Shown here: piece by piece, positions 48,422-56,468 of the stretch
Position numbering within the stretch: the first letter of the stretch is position 1
How the letters are laid out: each line of letters begins with the position of its first letter
Assembly (NCBI RefSeq): GCF_014269285.1
Contig: NZ_JACOAF010000020.1
Span: 186,001-250,000 of the forward strand
Source of the DNA: Rufibacter sediminis
GTDB lineage: Bacteria; Bacteroidota; Bacteroidia; Cytophagales; Hymenobacteraceae
DNA length: 64,000 bases
Direction of reading: 5' to 3'
Notes under the pieces: model-generated
Databases searched by the model: none
What the model was told of the DNA's origin: nothing
Seen by the model: the letters and a program-made list of their open reading frames with translations, nothing else
Program-made: the position numbers and the translations under genes

Positions 48422-49561
48422 ATGGACTTTAAATTAACCGAAGAACATTTAGCCGTGCAGGAAGCTGCCCGCGACTTTGCCCAGAATGAGCTGTTGCCCG
48501 GCGTTATTGAACGGGACGAACATCAGAAATTCCCTACTGAGCAGATCAAGATGATGGGCCAGCTGGGCTTCCTGGGCATGATGGTGGACCCTAAGTACGG
48601 CGGCGGCGGAATGGACACCGTTTCTTATGTACTGGCCATGGAAGAGATCTCCAAAGTAGATGCCTCGGCCTCGGTGGTCATGTCTGTGAACAACTCCCTC
48701 GTGTGCTGGGGGTTGGAGAAATACGGGAACGAAGAGCAGAAGCAGAAATACCTGCCGCGCCTGGCTTCCGGCGAGATCATTGGCGCTTTCTGCCTTTCTG
48801 AGCCTGAGGCCGGGTCAGACGCCACCATGCAGCGCACCACCGCCGAGGACATGGGCGACCATTACCTCCTGAACGGCACCAAGAACTGGATCACCAACGG
48901 CAGCACGGCATCGGTTTACTTGGTCATCGCCCAGACCAACCCAGAGCTGCGGCACAAGGGCATCAACGCCCTGATCGTGGAAAAAGAAACGCCAGGGTTT
49001 GAGATCGGGCCGAAGGAGAATAAACTAGGCATTAGAGGGTCAGACACGCACTCACTGATGTTCACCGATGTGAAGGTGCCCAAAGAGAACCGCATCGGCG
49101 AAGACGGCTTTGGGTTCAAGTTTGCCATGTCTACCCTGAATGGCGGCCGGATTGGGATTGCCTCCCAGGCCTTGGGCATTGCCTCCGGGGCATATGAACT
49201 GGCCTTGAAGTATTCTAAGGAGCGCAAAGCGTTTGGCGTGCCTATCTCGCAACACCAGGCCATCCAGTTCAAGCTAGCCGACATGGCCACCAACATTGAC
49301 GCCGCCCGCTTGCTGTGCCTACAGGCCGCCGCCGATAAAGACGCCCACCGCGATTACTCTAAATCTGGCGCCATGGCGAAGCTTTTCGCCTCAAAAGTAG
49401 CCATGGATACCGCTGTAGAAGCGGTTCAGATCCACGGCGGGTACGGGTTTGTGAAAGAATACCACGTAGAGCGCCTGATGCGCGATGCCAAAATCACGCA
49501 AATTTATGAGGGAACTTCCGAGATTCAGAAAATAGTAATCTCAAGGGAGATATTGAAATAG
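48422..49561 (+). CDS. Acyl-CoA dehydrogenase
   Basis: A 379-aa FAD enzyme catalysing alpha,beta-dehydrogenation of acyl-CoA in beta-oxidation or branched-chain degradation, passing electrons to ETF. Marks: AFCLSEPEAGSDA (FAD/substrate loop), NGTKNWITNG, KLGIRGSDTHSL, SKERKAFGVPISQHQAIQFKLADM, VQIHGGYGFVKEY and the catalytic Glu in IYEGTSEIQ, which places it with the short-chain/butyryl group. The two palindromes in its promoter suggest a dedicated repressor, not found nearby. Confidence 0.93.
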   Translation: MDFKLTEEHLAVQEAARDFAQNELLPGVIERDEHQKFPTEQIKMMGQLGFLGMMVDPKYGGGGMDTVSYVLAMEEISKVDASASVVMSVNNSLVCWGLEKYGNEEQKQKYLPRLASGEIIGAFCLSEPEAGSDATMQRTTAEDMGDHYLLNGTKNWITNGSTASVYLVIAQTNPELRHKGINALIVEKETPGFEIGPKENKLGIRGSDTHSLMFTDVKVPKENRIGEDGFGFKFAMSTLNGGRIGIASQALGIASGAYELALKYSKERKAFGVPISQHQAIQFKLADMATNIDAARLLCLQAAADKDAHRDYSKSGAMAKLFASKVAMDTAVEAVQIHGGYGFVKEYHVERLMRDAKITQIYEGTSEIQKIVISREILK

Positions 49562-49729
49562 GAAAGGGGTTAAATAACGTTTATAGGGTGATTTTAAGTA
49601 TATAGTATTTGTCTGTTTATAAATATATAGCTTTTTTGTTTGATAACTTAAAAGATAAGTACTAATTTTAAACCGACAGACAACTTAAAAAATCAACATA
49701 AGTTAAAACCCTTTAATCAGTTCCCTTAC

Positions 49730-50650
49730 ATGGAAGATTACAATAAAATAATTGAGTCGCTGAAAGTGCGCTACATCAAGGCTAAAAACCTGGTGTTGCA
49801 GCAGCCGCTCACCGTGCGCAACTACTATGATGTTGGAAACAACCTCTTATTGGTGCACAACGGGATTGTCGCTTTCGGAGACGATAAACAAGTGGCAGAA
49901 GAGGGGCAATTGCTCTTCATTCCGGGTGGCCGGAGTACGAAGCTGTATTATGGAGATACCGAGAGTAGGGTCATCTCCAATGATGACTATATTACTACCA
50001 AAGACAAGTTTTTCAAAAGCAACAATGACCTTGACCTGATTGGCGAAGCCGATGACAGCCACAGTTTCGTGAGCTTTGAGGCCAAGGTGTTTGACTCTGT
50101 GAACTTCTTCACCTCCCTGGAGGTGCCGGCGTTCGTGATCACCAGCAACAAAATGGCGACGTTGGTGATTAAGATTGTAGAGGAGAGCATGCAGGACTTG
50201 CCGGGCAAGGAGCGTATCATCAGCCTGTACACTGAGCAGATGGTGGTGGAGCTGATCCGTTATATCTTAAAGAACAAGATGTTTGTGGAGCAGCTGGCTA
50301 CCAACAGCACGTACTTCAAAGATCCACGCCTCATTGACCTGTTCAACTATATCAAAGAGAACCTGGGCGGCGACTTGTCTAACAAAGTGCTCAGCAACGT
50401 AGCCAACGTTTCTGAAGACTATGTGGGCCAGTACTTCAAAATGCTGACTGGTATCAACCCGCAGGACTACATCGAATACCAGCGCATGGAGCGGGCCGTA
50501 TTCTTGCTGCGCACTACCAAGAAAAGCATCCGCGAAATAGGGAAAGATGTGGGGTACAAAGACACGGCGTACTTCTGCCGTCGTTTCAAGATGATGTTCG
50601 GGATTCCGGCCGGTAAAATGCGCCGTCGGGAGTCTTCTATGAACGTGTAA
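49730..50650 (+). CDS. AraC-family transcriptional regulator
   Basis: A 306-aa regulator. Residues 1-190 are a non-classical N-terminal domain: YDVGNNLLLVHNGIVAFGDDKQVAEEGQLLFIPGGRSTKL looks like a cupin-type sensor (landmarks LLFIPGGRSTKL). Residues about 205-300 are the two-helix-turn-helix AraC domain: LSNVANVSEDYVGQYFKMLTGINPQDYI and SIREIGKDVGYKDTAYFCRRFKMMFGIPAGKMRR (landmarks YKDTAYFCRRFKMMFG). The leader (49562-49729) is unusually AT-rich. The ligand and targets are unknown; adjacency to the acyl-CoA dehydrogenase gene is suggestive only. Confidence 0.85.
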   Translation: MEDYNKIIESLKVRYIKAKNLVLQQPLTVRNYYDVGNNLLLVHNGIVAFGDDKQVAEEGQLLFIPGGRSTKLYYGDTESRVISNDDYITTKDKFFKSNNDLDLIGEADDSHSFVSFEAKVFDSVNFFTSLEVPAFVITSNKMATLVIKIVEESMQDLPGKERIISLYTEQMVVELIRYILKNKMFVEQLATNSTYFKDPRLIDLFNYIKENLGGDLSNKVLSNVANVSEDYVGQYFKMLTGINPQDYIEYQRMERAVFLLRTTKKSIREIGKDVGYKDTAYFCRRFKMMFGIPAGKMRRRESSMNV

Positions 50651-50670
50651 TGTTCCCCATAAGGGAAAAG

Positions 50671-50702
50671 GAAAGGCCCGCCGCAAGCGGGCCTTTCTGT
50701 TT
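50671..50702 (+). terminator. Terminator after AraC-type gene
   Basis: 11-bp perfect arms GAAAGGCCCGC / GCGGGCCTTTC with CGCAA loop, weak T tail. Confidence 0.75.
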
Positions 50703-50734
50703 AGGGGCTCTTTTCCAGAAAAGAGCCCCTAAAC
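50699..50734. repeat. 36-bp palindromic element, copy 20 (near-perfect)
   Basis: The best copy: 18-bp perfect arms CTGTTTAGGGGCTCTTTT and their inverse with a CCAG centre (50697-50736 including two flanking bases). Directly after the AraC-gene terminator. Confidence 0.85.
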
Positions 50735-50787
50735 AGATTTCGGACTTATGGACAATCCGCCAAAGTAATTATAGAGATAAAGCGTGT

Positions 50788-51231
50788 TTACACGCTGAAC
50801 TGGTAGCTGCCTGCTTTTCTGCGGTTAAGCCGGCGTTGCCGCAGCCAGGCGCGGGCCGTGGCCAGATCTGAGAAGACTTCGGCCTCAAAGGATTTTATGC
50901 TGGCGTAAAAGGCATCGGCGGTGGCCTCGGCAAAGGTCTCAGGCTTCACCACCAGGGCGTAGAACTGGAGACCCGCCCGCGCGGCCTTGGGAGCCCATTC
51001 CTCCAGCGTCCACTCCAGGGAGTGGCTCCAGGAGCCCACCATGTCGCGGGTGTCAATGAGCATGGCGTGGCAGTTTGCTTCCTCCAGAGCTTCTGTATAG
51101 GCTTCCATGCCGGCTTTAACGGTATCTGGCGTGGAGTAACCTTGCCAGGTAGCCTGAATCCAGTGGTTGTCATAGTCTACCAAGATATGAAGATACACAT
51201 GACCAAAAGCATTCACAAGTTCTGATCTCAT
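50788..51231 (-). CDS. STAS/SpoIIAA-like domain protein
   Basis: A 147-aa soluble protein that looks like the SpoIIAA-like (STAS-fold) group: LHILVDYDNHWIQATWQGYSTPDTVKAGM, LEEANCHAMLIDTRDMVGSW, FYALVVKPETFAEATADAFYASI and EAEVFSDLATARAWLRQRR, the last being a common C-terminal helix in this group. It has no HTH or membrane part. Such single-domain proteins may bind lipids or act as switches; I cannot assign a partner. Confidence 0.6.
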   Translation of the reverse strand: MRSELVNAFGHVYLHILVDYDNHWIQATWQGYSTPDTVKAGMEAYTEALEEANCHAMLIDTRDMVGSWSHSLEWTLEEWAPKAARAGLQFYALVVKPETFAEATADAFYASIKSFEAEVFSDLATARAWLRQRRLNRRKAGSYQFSV

Positions 51232-51341
51232 AGCATAAAAATTAAGGACTCGTCCTGGTTCAGCCGCCGGCCAGGCGCTTGTGAGGCGTCTGGCCGGCGG
51301 TCATTCCTTTCATCTTGCCAGCGGCGGTGCTTCTCCTTCCT

Positions 51342-51377
51342 GTTTCGGGGCTCGTTTTCAGAAAAGAGCCCCGAAAC
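51342..51377. repeat. 36-bp palindromic element, copy 21
   Basis: GTTTCGGGGCTC / GAGCCCCGAAAC arms, perfect, extendable to 18 bp each (51336-51353 with 51366-51383). 10 bp from the Gre/Rnk stop. Confidence 0.85.
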
Positions 51378-51387
51378 AGGAAGGCCG

Positions 51388-51792
51388 TTACAGGTAAAAG
51401 TCACCGGCCGCCTCTGGCTGGTACATCACTTCTTCAATCTCATAAGTCAGCGTGCCCCTGGGAGCCGCACAGGCCACTTCCTGCCCTACTTTCCGGCCCA
51501 GAATGGCCGTACCTACCGGAGCCAGCACCGATATCTTGCGTTCGGCTACGTTCGCGTCTTTCGGGTAAGTGATGGTTAGTTCCATTACCGTGCCACTTTT
51601 TTTCTCCCGCAGCCGCACGAGTGAATTCATGGTGACCACATCTACCGGAACTTCCTCAGAAGGAATGATTTGCGCGGTGCGGAGTTCTTTGCAGAGATCT
51701 TCCACGTGGGCAGAGGCGCCGGAGGAGCGCTGGGCCTGTACCAGCAGGTGCAGGCGTTCATGGTCTTTTTCGGTTAGAAAAACAGTTTCCAT
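51388..51792 (-). CDS. GreA/GreB-family (Rnk-like) elongation factor
   Basis: A 134-aa protein. The N-terminal coiled coil is much shorter than in GreA (LTEKDHERLHLLVQAQRSSGASAHVEDLCKEL, landmarks DHERLHLLV and VEDLCKEL), as in Rnk; the C-terminal FKBP-like domain carries VTMNSLVRLREKKSGTVMELTITYP, SVLAPVGTAILGRKVGQEVA and PRGTLTYEIEEV. Rnk binds RNA polymerase and competes with GreA/DksA but lacks cleavage stimulation, and there are no paired acidic residues at the tip here. It could therefore act as an inhibitor or modulator in the secondary channel. Confidence 0.85.
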   Translation of the reverse strand: METVFLTEKDHERLHLLVQAQRSSGASAHVEDLCKELRTAQIIPSEEVPVDVVTMNSLVRLREKKSGTVMELTITYPKDANVAERKISVLAPVGTAILGRKVGQEVACAAPRGTLTYEIEEVMYQPEAAGDFYL

Positions 51793-52204
51793 AGGAGTTG
51801 GGGTTAAGAATATTTTTGATGAAAGCGGTGGGTGCTCTGCGCGGATTGATCTCAGCGGCGAGCCTCTCTTGCTGAAACCCAGGGTAAGCCAGAAAAAGAA
51901 TACGCCATCAGGAGATGAGGGAGGAAAGGTTCTTGCGAACGATTTCCAGCTTCAACTCCTGATGGCGACGACGAAGGGTGCCGGGTGCTGTACCCGGCTT
52001 ATTTAATAAAGGCCTTGGGTGACGTAAAAAAGAAGAGGCAATAGCCGTTCAGGACATCACGCAAAGAAGCATGATGCGATGCTGCTACCAGGCCAGTGAA
52101 AGGCTTTTCCAAGGTAGAGGATATGTTGCAATAGGGCAGCACGGCGGTACGTAGAATACCAAAGATAGCCAATTTTAAACTAGGGAGCAATCCTGAGCAG
52201 ACGC
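51793..52204. other. 412-bp intergenic region with two hairpins
   Basis: Contains an 11-bp perfect inverted repeat (GCCATCAGGAG 51904-51914 with 51956-51966) and a GCCGGGT-GCTGT-ACCCGGC hairpin (51980-51998) next to an A/T-rich stretch. The second could end transcription of the GGGPS-like gene on the minus strand. No gene seen. Confidence 0.5.
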
Positions 52205-52984
52205 TTATTCCTGCGGCAGCACCACGTTGAACCGCTGCTTCACTTCGCTTACTTCTGAGATGAACTGCGGGCTTTTCTCAATGTGGTTGCCCACCACCAA
52301 AATGTCGGCGCCGGCTTTCCAGGCGGCCTCGGCTTTCTCCACGGTGTTCACGCCGCCGCCCACAATAATGGGCACGGAGACTGTCTGGCGTACCGCCTGA
52401 ATCATGGCGGCGCTTACGGGGTACATGGCACCGCTGCCACCGTCCAGGTACATGTACTGCAAGCCCAGCATCTGGCCGGCCAGGGCGGTGCAGGCGGCAA
52501 TAGAGGGCTTATCATGCGGAATAGGTGTGGTGCCGCTCATGTAAGAGGCCGTGGTCTGGCGCCCGGAGTCGATGAGCATGTAGCCGGTAGGGTAGAGGGG
52601 CAGACCGCTGCTCTTGAGCAGGGGAGCCGCCGCCACGTGCTGGCCAATCAAGAGATCGGGGTTGCGGCCCGAGATGAGCGAGAGCAGCAGCATGCCATCG
52701 GCTTGGGCGTCTATGTAGAGGCCGCTGCTGGGGAACAGAATCACCGGAATGGAGCTGTGCTGCTTGATGTAGCTCACAAACGAGGTCTGGTCTGGGTTGG
52801 AGATCAGACTGCCGCCCATGAAAAAGAAATCCACCTCATGCCGGTGGCTCAGCGCCAGAATCTCCTGGCAGCGGGCAACGGTGAGGTGGTCTGGGTCCAG
52901 AAGTACCGCCAATCGCTTGGGGCGGTTGGCGGTATCTGGGGTGTTAAAAGCTGGAAAGAGGTGGTGATTGAGGCGACTGGGCAT
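52205..52984 (-). CDS. Geranylgeranylglyceryl/heptaprenylglyceryl phosphate synthase-like (PcrB/GGGPS family)
   Basis: 259 aa from the ATG at 52984 (a TTG at 53017 is the alternative). A TIM-barrel prenyltransferase family that joins a polyprenyl diphosphate to sn-glycerol-1-phosphate, the first step to archaeal-type ether lipids. Marks: LAVLLDPDHL (phosphate-binding Asp), DFFFMGGSL, PVILFPSS, LMLIDSG-like YMLIDSGRQTT, YLDGGSGA and PIIVGGGVNT with the Gly-rich phosphate loop. Present in many Bacteroidota with unclear product. The last gene of a three-gene minus-strand operon; its start overlaps the upstream gene by 41 bp. Confidence 0.88.
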   Translation of the reverse strand: MPSRLNHHLFPAFNTPDTANRPKRLAVLLDPDHLTVARCQEILALSHRHEVDFFFMGGSLISNPDQTSFVSYIKQHSSIPVILFPSSGLYIDAQADGMLLLSLISGRNPDLLIGQHVAAAPLLKSSGLPLYPTGYMLIDSGRQTTASYMSGTTPIPHDKPSIAACTALAGQMLGLQYMYLDGGSGAMYPVSAAMIQAVRQTVSVPIIVGGGVNTVEKAEAAWKAGADILVVGNHIEKSPQFISEVSEVKQRFNVVLPQE

Positions 52985-53600
52985 TCGTGATTGGGTCAGG
53001 CTGTAACTCGTATTCAACAGTGGTGCTTTCCACCAGAAGCGGTTGCGTTAAATTGGGCTGCGCAGCCGTAGGTTGGGCGTTGAGGTGCTGCTCTACCAGT
53101 TTGGTCAGGTACACCATCAGCAGGGCCGCTAACTGTTGCTCCAATATCTTAAATAAATCTGACTGGAAGAACCCTTTCAGCCCAGAACTTTCCTCTTTGG
53201 TCTTGTACCGGCGCGGAGAGGCGGCTACAGTGCCGGTGTTGGGGTGGTAAAAGGCGGGGTACGTGCGCTCAATGGCGCTGTAAAGCGGCTCGTCATCCTC
53301 CACCTCAGGGATGGAAGAGATCCAGGCGCGGTCCTCGGCCCCTTTGAAGCGGACCGGGTTCTCCAGCCGGTTACCTTTCTTTTTCTTCTTGGGCTGGGCG
53401 TCTTTCCCCTTCCCGAAGGCTTTGCTCAGGAAATAGATGCCGGCCACCAAACCGCCGGCAATGGCCAGGTTTTTCCCTATCTTCTGAGATTGGTCTTTCA
53501 GGTCAGTGACATCGCTGAGTAAGGCATTTTTATATTCTTCCTTTTGACGTTCCAGAAACTCGCGCGGGTCATCAAAAAGCGGATTGTTTAGTTCGCTCAT
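52944..53600 (-). CDS. 218-aa hypothetical protein with membrane helix
   Basis: N-terminal amphipathic helix (DPREFLERQKEEYKNALLSDVTDLKDQSQ), then IGKNLAIAGGLVAGIYFLSKAF, a likely membrane helix, a Lys-rich KPKKKKKGNRLE-type stretch, a middle AEDRAWISSIPEVEDDEPLYSAI and a second hydrophobic stretch (EQQLAALLMVYLTKLVEQHL), ending in a Pro/Gln/Ser-rich tail. I recognise the arrangement with the holin-X gene from other Bacteroidota but no function. It lies between the holin-like gene (14-bp gap) and the GGGPS-like gene. Confidence 0.65.
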   Translation of the reverse strand: MSELNNPLFDDPREFLERQKEEYKNALLSDVTDLKDQSQKIGKNLAIAGGLVAGIYFLSKAFGKGKDAQPKKKKKGNRLENPVRFKGAEDRAWISSIPEVEDDEPLYSAIERTYPAFYHPNTGTVAASPRRYKTKEESSGLKGFFQSDLFKILEQQLAALLMVYLTKLVEQHLNAQPTAAQPNLTQPLLVESTTVEYELQPDPITNAQSPQSPPLSSF

Positions 53601-53614
53601 AGCAGCAGGTATGG

Positions 53615-53986
53615 TTAGATGGTTTGGTCAGATTCATCAGTCTTATAGATCGTGTTCCGAAACGCCTTGTCGGCCATGCCCTGGAACACCTTCTTGTCTA
53701 GCCCCACGATCAGAATCACGAGCAAGATAAGGTAAAAAAGGGTGACAATCCCGAAGCCCCAAAAGTGGCTGTCCAGCAGGTCGTTCAACAACAGGGCAAT
53801 AAACACGTTGAGGAACAGCAGCACCATCAGGCCCACCAGACCCAGCAATACCCCGTGAACGGTGCTCACAAAGATGCTTTTCAGTTTGGTTTGCAGGTCC
53901 AGTTTCACCAGGTCAATGCGGGTATCTATGTACCCCATCAGGTTTGCGATGATGCTATCAGTTTTGCTTTTGTCTTCGGTGGCCAT
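53615..53986 (-). CDS. Phage holin family (Holin-X / DUF1469-like) small membrane protein
   Basis: 123 aa from the ATG at 53986; the longer open frame to 54184 crosses the DnaJ promoter and is not used. Features: an N-terminal amphipathic helix (IIANLMGYIDTRIDLVKLDLQTKL), two transmembrane helices (GVLLGLVGLMVLLFLNVFIAL and GFGIVTLFYLILLVILIVGL) and a polar tail. Despite the family name, chromosomal members are not phage lysis proteins but membrane proteins of unknown role, often with YtxH/DUF883-like neighbours. First gene of a three-gene operon. Confidence 0.75.
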   Translation of the reverse strand: MATEDKSKTDSIIANLMGYIDTRIDLVKLDLQTKLKSIFVSTVHGVLLGLVGLMVLLFLNVFIALLLNDLLDSHFWGFGIVTLFYLILLVILIVGLDKKVFQGMADKAFRNTIYKTDESDQTI

Positions 53987-54118
53987 GTGTCTTTTAGTTG
54001 ATGGTGCGTAGGAGATATACGGAACATCGAAAGAAAATATACCAAATTTATCTTCCTCAGAAATCCATACGGATATACACATCTTACGGATAACCAAAAA
54101 GGTAGGATACCTTGCGCC

Positions 54119-54154
54119 GTTTTGCGGGCCGTTTTCAGAAAATAAGGCAAAAAC
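54119..54154. repeat. 36-bp palindromic element, copy 22
   Basis: GTTTTGCGGGCC / AATAAGGCAAAAAC arms; in the gap between the holin-like and DnaJ-like genes, upstream of the DnaJ promoter. Confidence 0.7.
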
Positions 54155-54189
54155 GGCGGGCGGAGGTGCCCACCCTGCGGGCAATCACG

Positions 54190-54197
54190 TATTTTTG
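54190..54197 (+). promoter_or_regulatory. Bacteroidota -7 box (TATTTTTG) of DnaJ-like gene
   Basis: Perfect TAnnTTTG, 25 nt before the TTG at 54223. It excludes the upstream ATG at 54112 as start. Confidence 0.5.
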
Positions 54198-54222
54198 CAG
54201 AAGCCACGCGCGCCCATACCCT

Positions 54223-55356
54223 TTGAGCAAGAACTACTACCATATCTTAGGAGTCTCGTCCTCGGCCACTTCCGCCGAGATCAAGCGGGCGTACAAGCGC
54301 CTGGCCCTGAAATGGCACCCCGATAAGAACCCGCATGACAGCCACGCGGAGGAGCGGTTCAAGCAGGTGAATGACGCGTATCAGGTTCTGTCTGACCCCC
54401 GGCGCCGCGCCGCCTTTGACTTGCAGCAGCAGTATGAGCAGCAACGCCGCCAGGCCCAAGCCTATGCCACCCCGCGCTACCACCACACCCGCAACCCGGC
54501 GGGATTTACGGAGCGGCATTACCGGCAGCGGCCCAAGCAACACACCCATTTCTCTAGGCGCGATCTACAGATTATCCTGGGCGGAATTATCCTGACGATT
54601 CTGCTGATCATCGGCATTAACCTGGGGTGGGGCAAGATTGCCTCTGGCCGGGCCATGACGCTGGCGCGGCAAGCCGAGCAGCAGCGCCTCTGGCAGAAAG
54701 CCGCCGAGGCGTACTCCACGGCCCTGGAGTACAAACCCAAACTGGAAGAAGCGCGGGTGCGGCGGGGGGCTCTGCGGCTGGGCTATCTGAAGAACCCGGC
54801 CGGAGCGATAGAAGATTACACGGTTGCCCTGCAGGAAAACGCCAGTCCGCCCGCCGCCTGGTACGCCGCCCGCGGCAAAGGGTACCTGCAAACCAAGCAC
54901 TACCTGAAAGCCATCCTGGACCTGGACAAAGCCCTCTCCCTGGACCAGAACCTGGCCGGAGCGTATCTGGACCGGGGCTTGGCGCACCTGCAATGGGAAG
55001 ACAACTGGTCGGCGGCCGCCGCTGACCTGAGCAACTACCTGCAGAACCTCCCAGATTCCTCTGCCCTTGCCACTGAGGCCCTGCTGTACCGCACCTTCGC
55101 GTATTTCAGGATGCAGGACTGGAAGAAAGCCTGGCAAGACACCGAGCAGGCGCTTCGGCAGGATGCTTCCAACGCCAAGGCGTTCTACCTGCAAGCCAAG
55201 ATAAAACTAGCCCAGGGCGACTCCGCCAGCGGATGCAGATTGCTGTCTAAAGCGGCCAAGTTGGGATTTGCGCTGGCGGTAGACGAGGTGAAAGACCAGT
55301 GTGCCCGTTTAGGTCTTAAGACGCTGAAGTCAAAGAAAAGCCTGAAAAGCCGGTAA
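54223..55356 (+). CDS. J-domain protein with membrane helix and TPR repeats
   Basis: 377 aa from the TTG at 54223. The N-terminal J domain (about 3-70) has the canonical HPD at residues 32-34 (KWHPDKNP) and an ending QVLSDPRRRAAFD, so it should stimulate a DnaK ATPase. A transmembrane helix follows (IILGGIILTILLIIGINLGW, about 125-145), then TPR-like repeats to about 340 (AAEAYSTALEYKPKLEEARVRRG, landmarks AYSTALEYKPKLEEA) and a basic tail. It has no Gly/Phe or zinc-finger parts, so it is a class C J protein, probably placing Hsp70 activity at the inner membrane. The ATG at 54112 would include the promoter and a 36-bp repeat and is rejected. Confidence 0.85.
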   Translation: MSKNYYHILGVSSSATSAEIKRAYKRLALKWHPDKNPHDSHAEERFKQVNDAYQVLSDPRRRAAFDLQQQYEQQRRQAQAYATPRYHHTRNPAGFTERHYRQRPKQHTHFSRRDLQIILGGIILTILLIIGINLGWGKIASGRAMTLARQAEQQRLWQKAAEAYSTALEYKPKLEEARVRRGALRLGYLKNPAGAIEDYTVALQENASPPAAWYAARGKGYLQTKHYLKAILDLDKALSLDQNLAGAYLDRGLAHLQWEDNWSAAAADLSNYLQNLPDSSALATEALLYRTFAYFRMQDWKKAWQDTEQALRQDASNAKAFYLQAKIKLAQGDSASGCRLLSKAAKLGFALAVDEVKDQCARLGLKTLKSKKSLKSR

Positions 55357-55795
55357 AACTTTGCCGGGACGCAGCTTCAAAAGGCAGCGTAGCTTTGGAT
55401 ATTAGGAGTATTTGATGATTAGCCAGTCTTCTGTTTCAAGCGGCTTCCGTTTAAGCATTGATTTCAGGAAAATGGCCCTAAAATAGAACGTTCACAAGAA
55501 CTATATTAGACAATGCAATCAGAATCAAACTCTTGCCGGAATGTCCTCGTTTGAAGAAACTGCATAAAAGGACGGGAAGAGAAGCCGATCTGTCTTGGGC
55601 GCCTACCGCCAGCGCTGAGAACCTAGGTACTTGTGCCTGGCGCAGGGCGTTTGAGGTGGTTGTCACCTGGGCTGTCTGGTCCTGAAAAGGCAGATTTATA
55701 GGCGGCCCAACCGACAGCGATAAAATAAAAAAGGGTATCTTAAGCACTAAAACAGGGTTTAGGAGCGTAAGAGAGAACATTAAGGCCACGCAGTG
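55357..55795. other. 439-bp intergenic region
   Basis: A 36-bp palindrome is at 55449-55484. The rest has no clear gene; a minus-strand ORF (55478-55807) has no family resemblance and overlaps the repeat. No promoter-like box was placed. Confidence 0.5.
55449..55484. repeat. 36-bp palindromic element, copy 23
   Basis: GTTTAAGCATTG / ATGGCCCTAAAAT arms, moderately decayed. Confidence 0.6.
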
Positions 55796-56071
55796 ATGGA
55801 AATACAAGTGAAGGAATTTAGCCAGTTACCCCTACCCGAACAAATCAAATGCGTGCAAAGTACCGGTCGGTACCTGCATGCGCGCCTGAAAGGCTGGTGC
55901 CACATCAGTTTATATTTTATGGGTACGTTCTACGCCGAGGTCTGGCTACTGGAGCATTGTGACAGTATTGGCATGATCAGGACGTTCACCACGCAAGAGC
56001 AACTGGACCCTTACCTGAAGACCACCTCCATGGACAAACTGGTGCAGGAACTGCTGCACGAGGAAAAGTAA
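55796..56071 (+). CDS. 91-aa hypothetical protein
   Basis: ATG at 55796 (a GTG at 55793 adds one residue). Small soluble protein: EIQVKEFSQLPLPEQIKCVQSTGRYLHARLKG, then a beta-rich CHISLYFMGTFYAEVWLLEHC with hydrophobic alternation and a helical end (MDKLVQELLHEEK). The spacing of strands suggests a compact alpha/beta fold. I know similar short proteins from Hymenobacteraceae but no function. Convergent with the nuclease-inhibitor gene, 1 bp apart. Confidence 0.6.
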   Translation: MEIQVKEFSQLPLPEQIKCVQSTGRYLHARLKGWCHISLYFMGTFYAEVWLLEHCDSIGMIRTFTTQEQLDPYLKTTSMDKLVQELLHEEK

Positions 56072-56072
56072 G

Positions 56073-56468
56073 TCACGTTTCAATTAAGGTCGTTTTCAAG
56101 CCTAGCCAGGTGCCATCAGGGGCTTTCCCCACCACATAGGTCTGTACCTGTATTTGCCCCACCCGGTACACCCGCACCTCTTGTAGATTAGTTTCCAGCC
56201 ATTGTTGCAGGGCCACAAACCGTTGCGCGGTGATTTGCTGAGCCGGGTCCTGATCTGGAGACATGCGCCCCATGTTCCGGAAAAAGTAAGCAAGCGTCAC
56301 TTTCTCCACCTCCGGCTGACGGCTGTCGCCGAAGGCCTTTAGGAAATCAGCTCCGGAGGTAATGGAAAGCCCGGCCGGCAAGGTGAACACCTCCAACGGG
56401 AACTCGCTTTCACTGACAAATAATAAGCCCTGCGCGGCTTGCTCCAATTCTGAACGTAAGGAAACCAT
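56073..56468 (-). CDS. NuiA-like nuclease A inhibitor family protein
   Basis: 131 aa from the ATG at 56468; longer frames to 56537 pass through a repeat. It has no signal peptide, so it is cytoplasmic. It resembles the NuiA family: LEQAAQGLLFVSESEFPLEVFTLPA (landmarks GLLFVSESEFPLEVF), VEKVTLAYFFRNM, and VRVYRVGQIQVQTYVVGKAPDGTWLGLKT (landmark VGKAPDGTWLGL). In Anabaena NuiA binds the non-specific nuclease NucA with very high affinity. The next gene upstream (same strand, 150 bp) encodes a NucA-type nuclease, so this is probably its immunity-like partner. Confidence 0.8.
   Translation of the reverse strand: MVSLRSELEQAAQGLLFVSESEFPLEVFTLPAGLSITSGADFLKAFGDSRQPEVEKVTLAYFFRNMGRMSPDQDPAQQITAQRFVALQQWLETNLQEVRVYRVGQIQVQTYVVGKAPDGTWLGLKTTLIET

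Noticed and set aside
53987-54184. N-terminal extension of the holin-family protein
   Set aside because: It overlaps the palindrome and the promoter region of the divergent gene and lacks membrane-protein character.
54112-54222. N-terminal extension of the J-domain protein from ATG 54112
   Set aside because: The stretch contains a 36-bp palindrome and a perfect -7 box; J domains start a few residues before the first helix, which fits the TTG at 54223.
55478-55807. 109-aa minus-strand ORF between the J-domain and 91-aa genes
   Set aside because: No family resemblance, overlaps a palindrome and the next gene's start; probably chance.
56084-56101. GTCGTTTTCAAGCC near the end of the NuiA-like gene as a repeat copy
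   Set aside because: Only one half-arm is present and it is part of the coding sequence.
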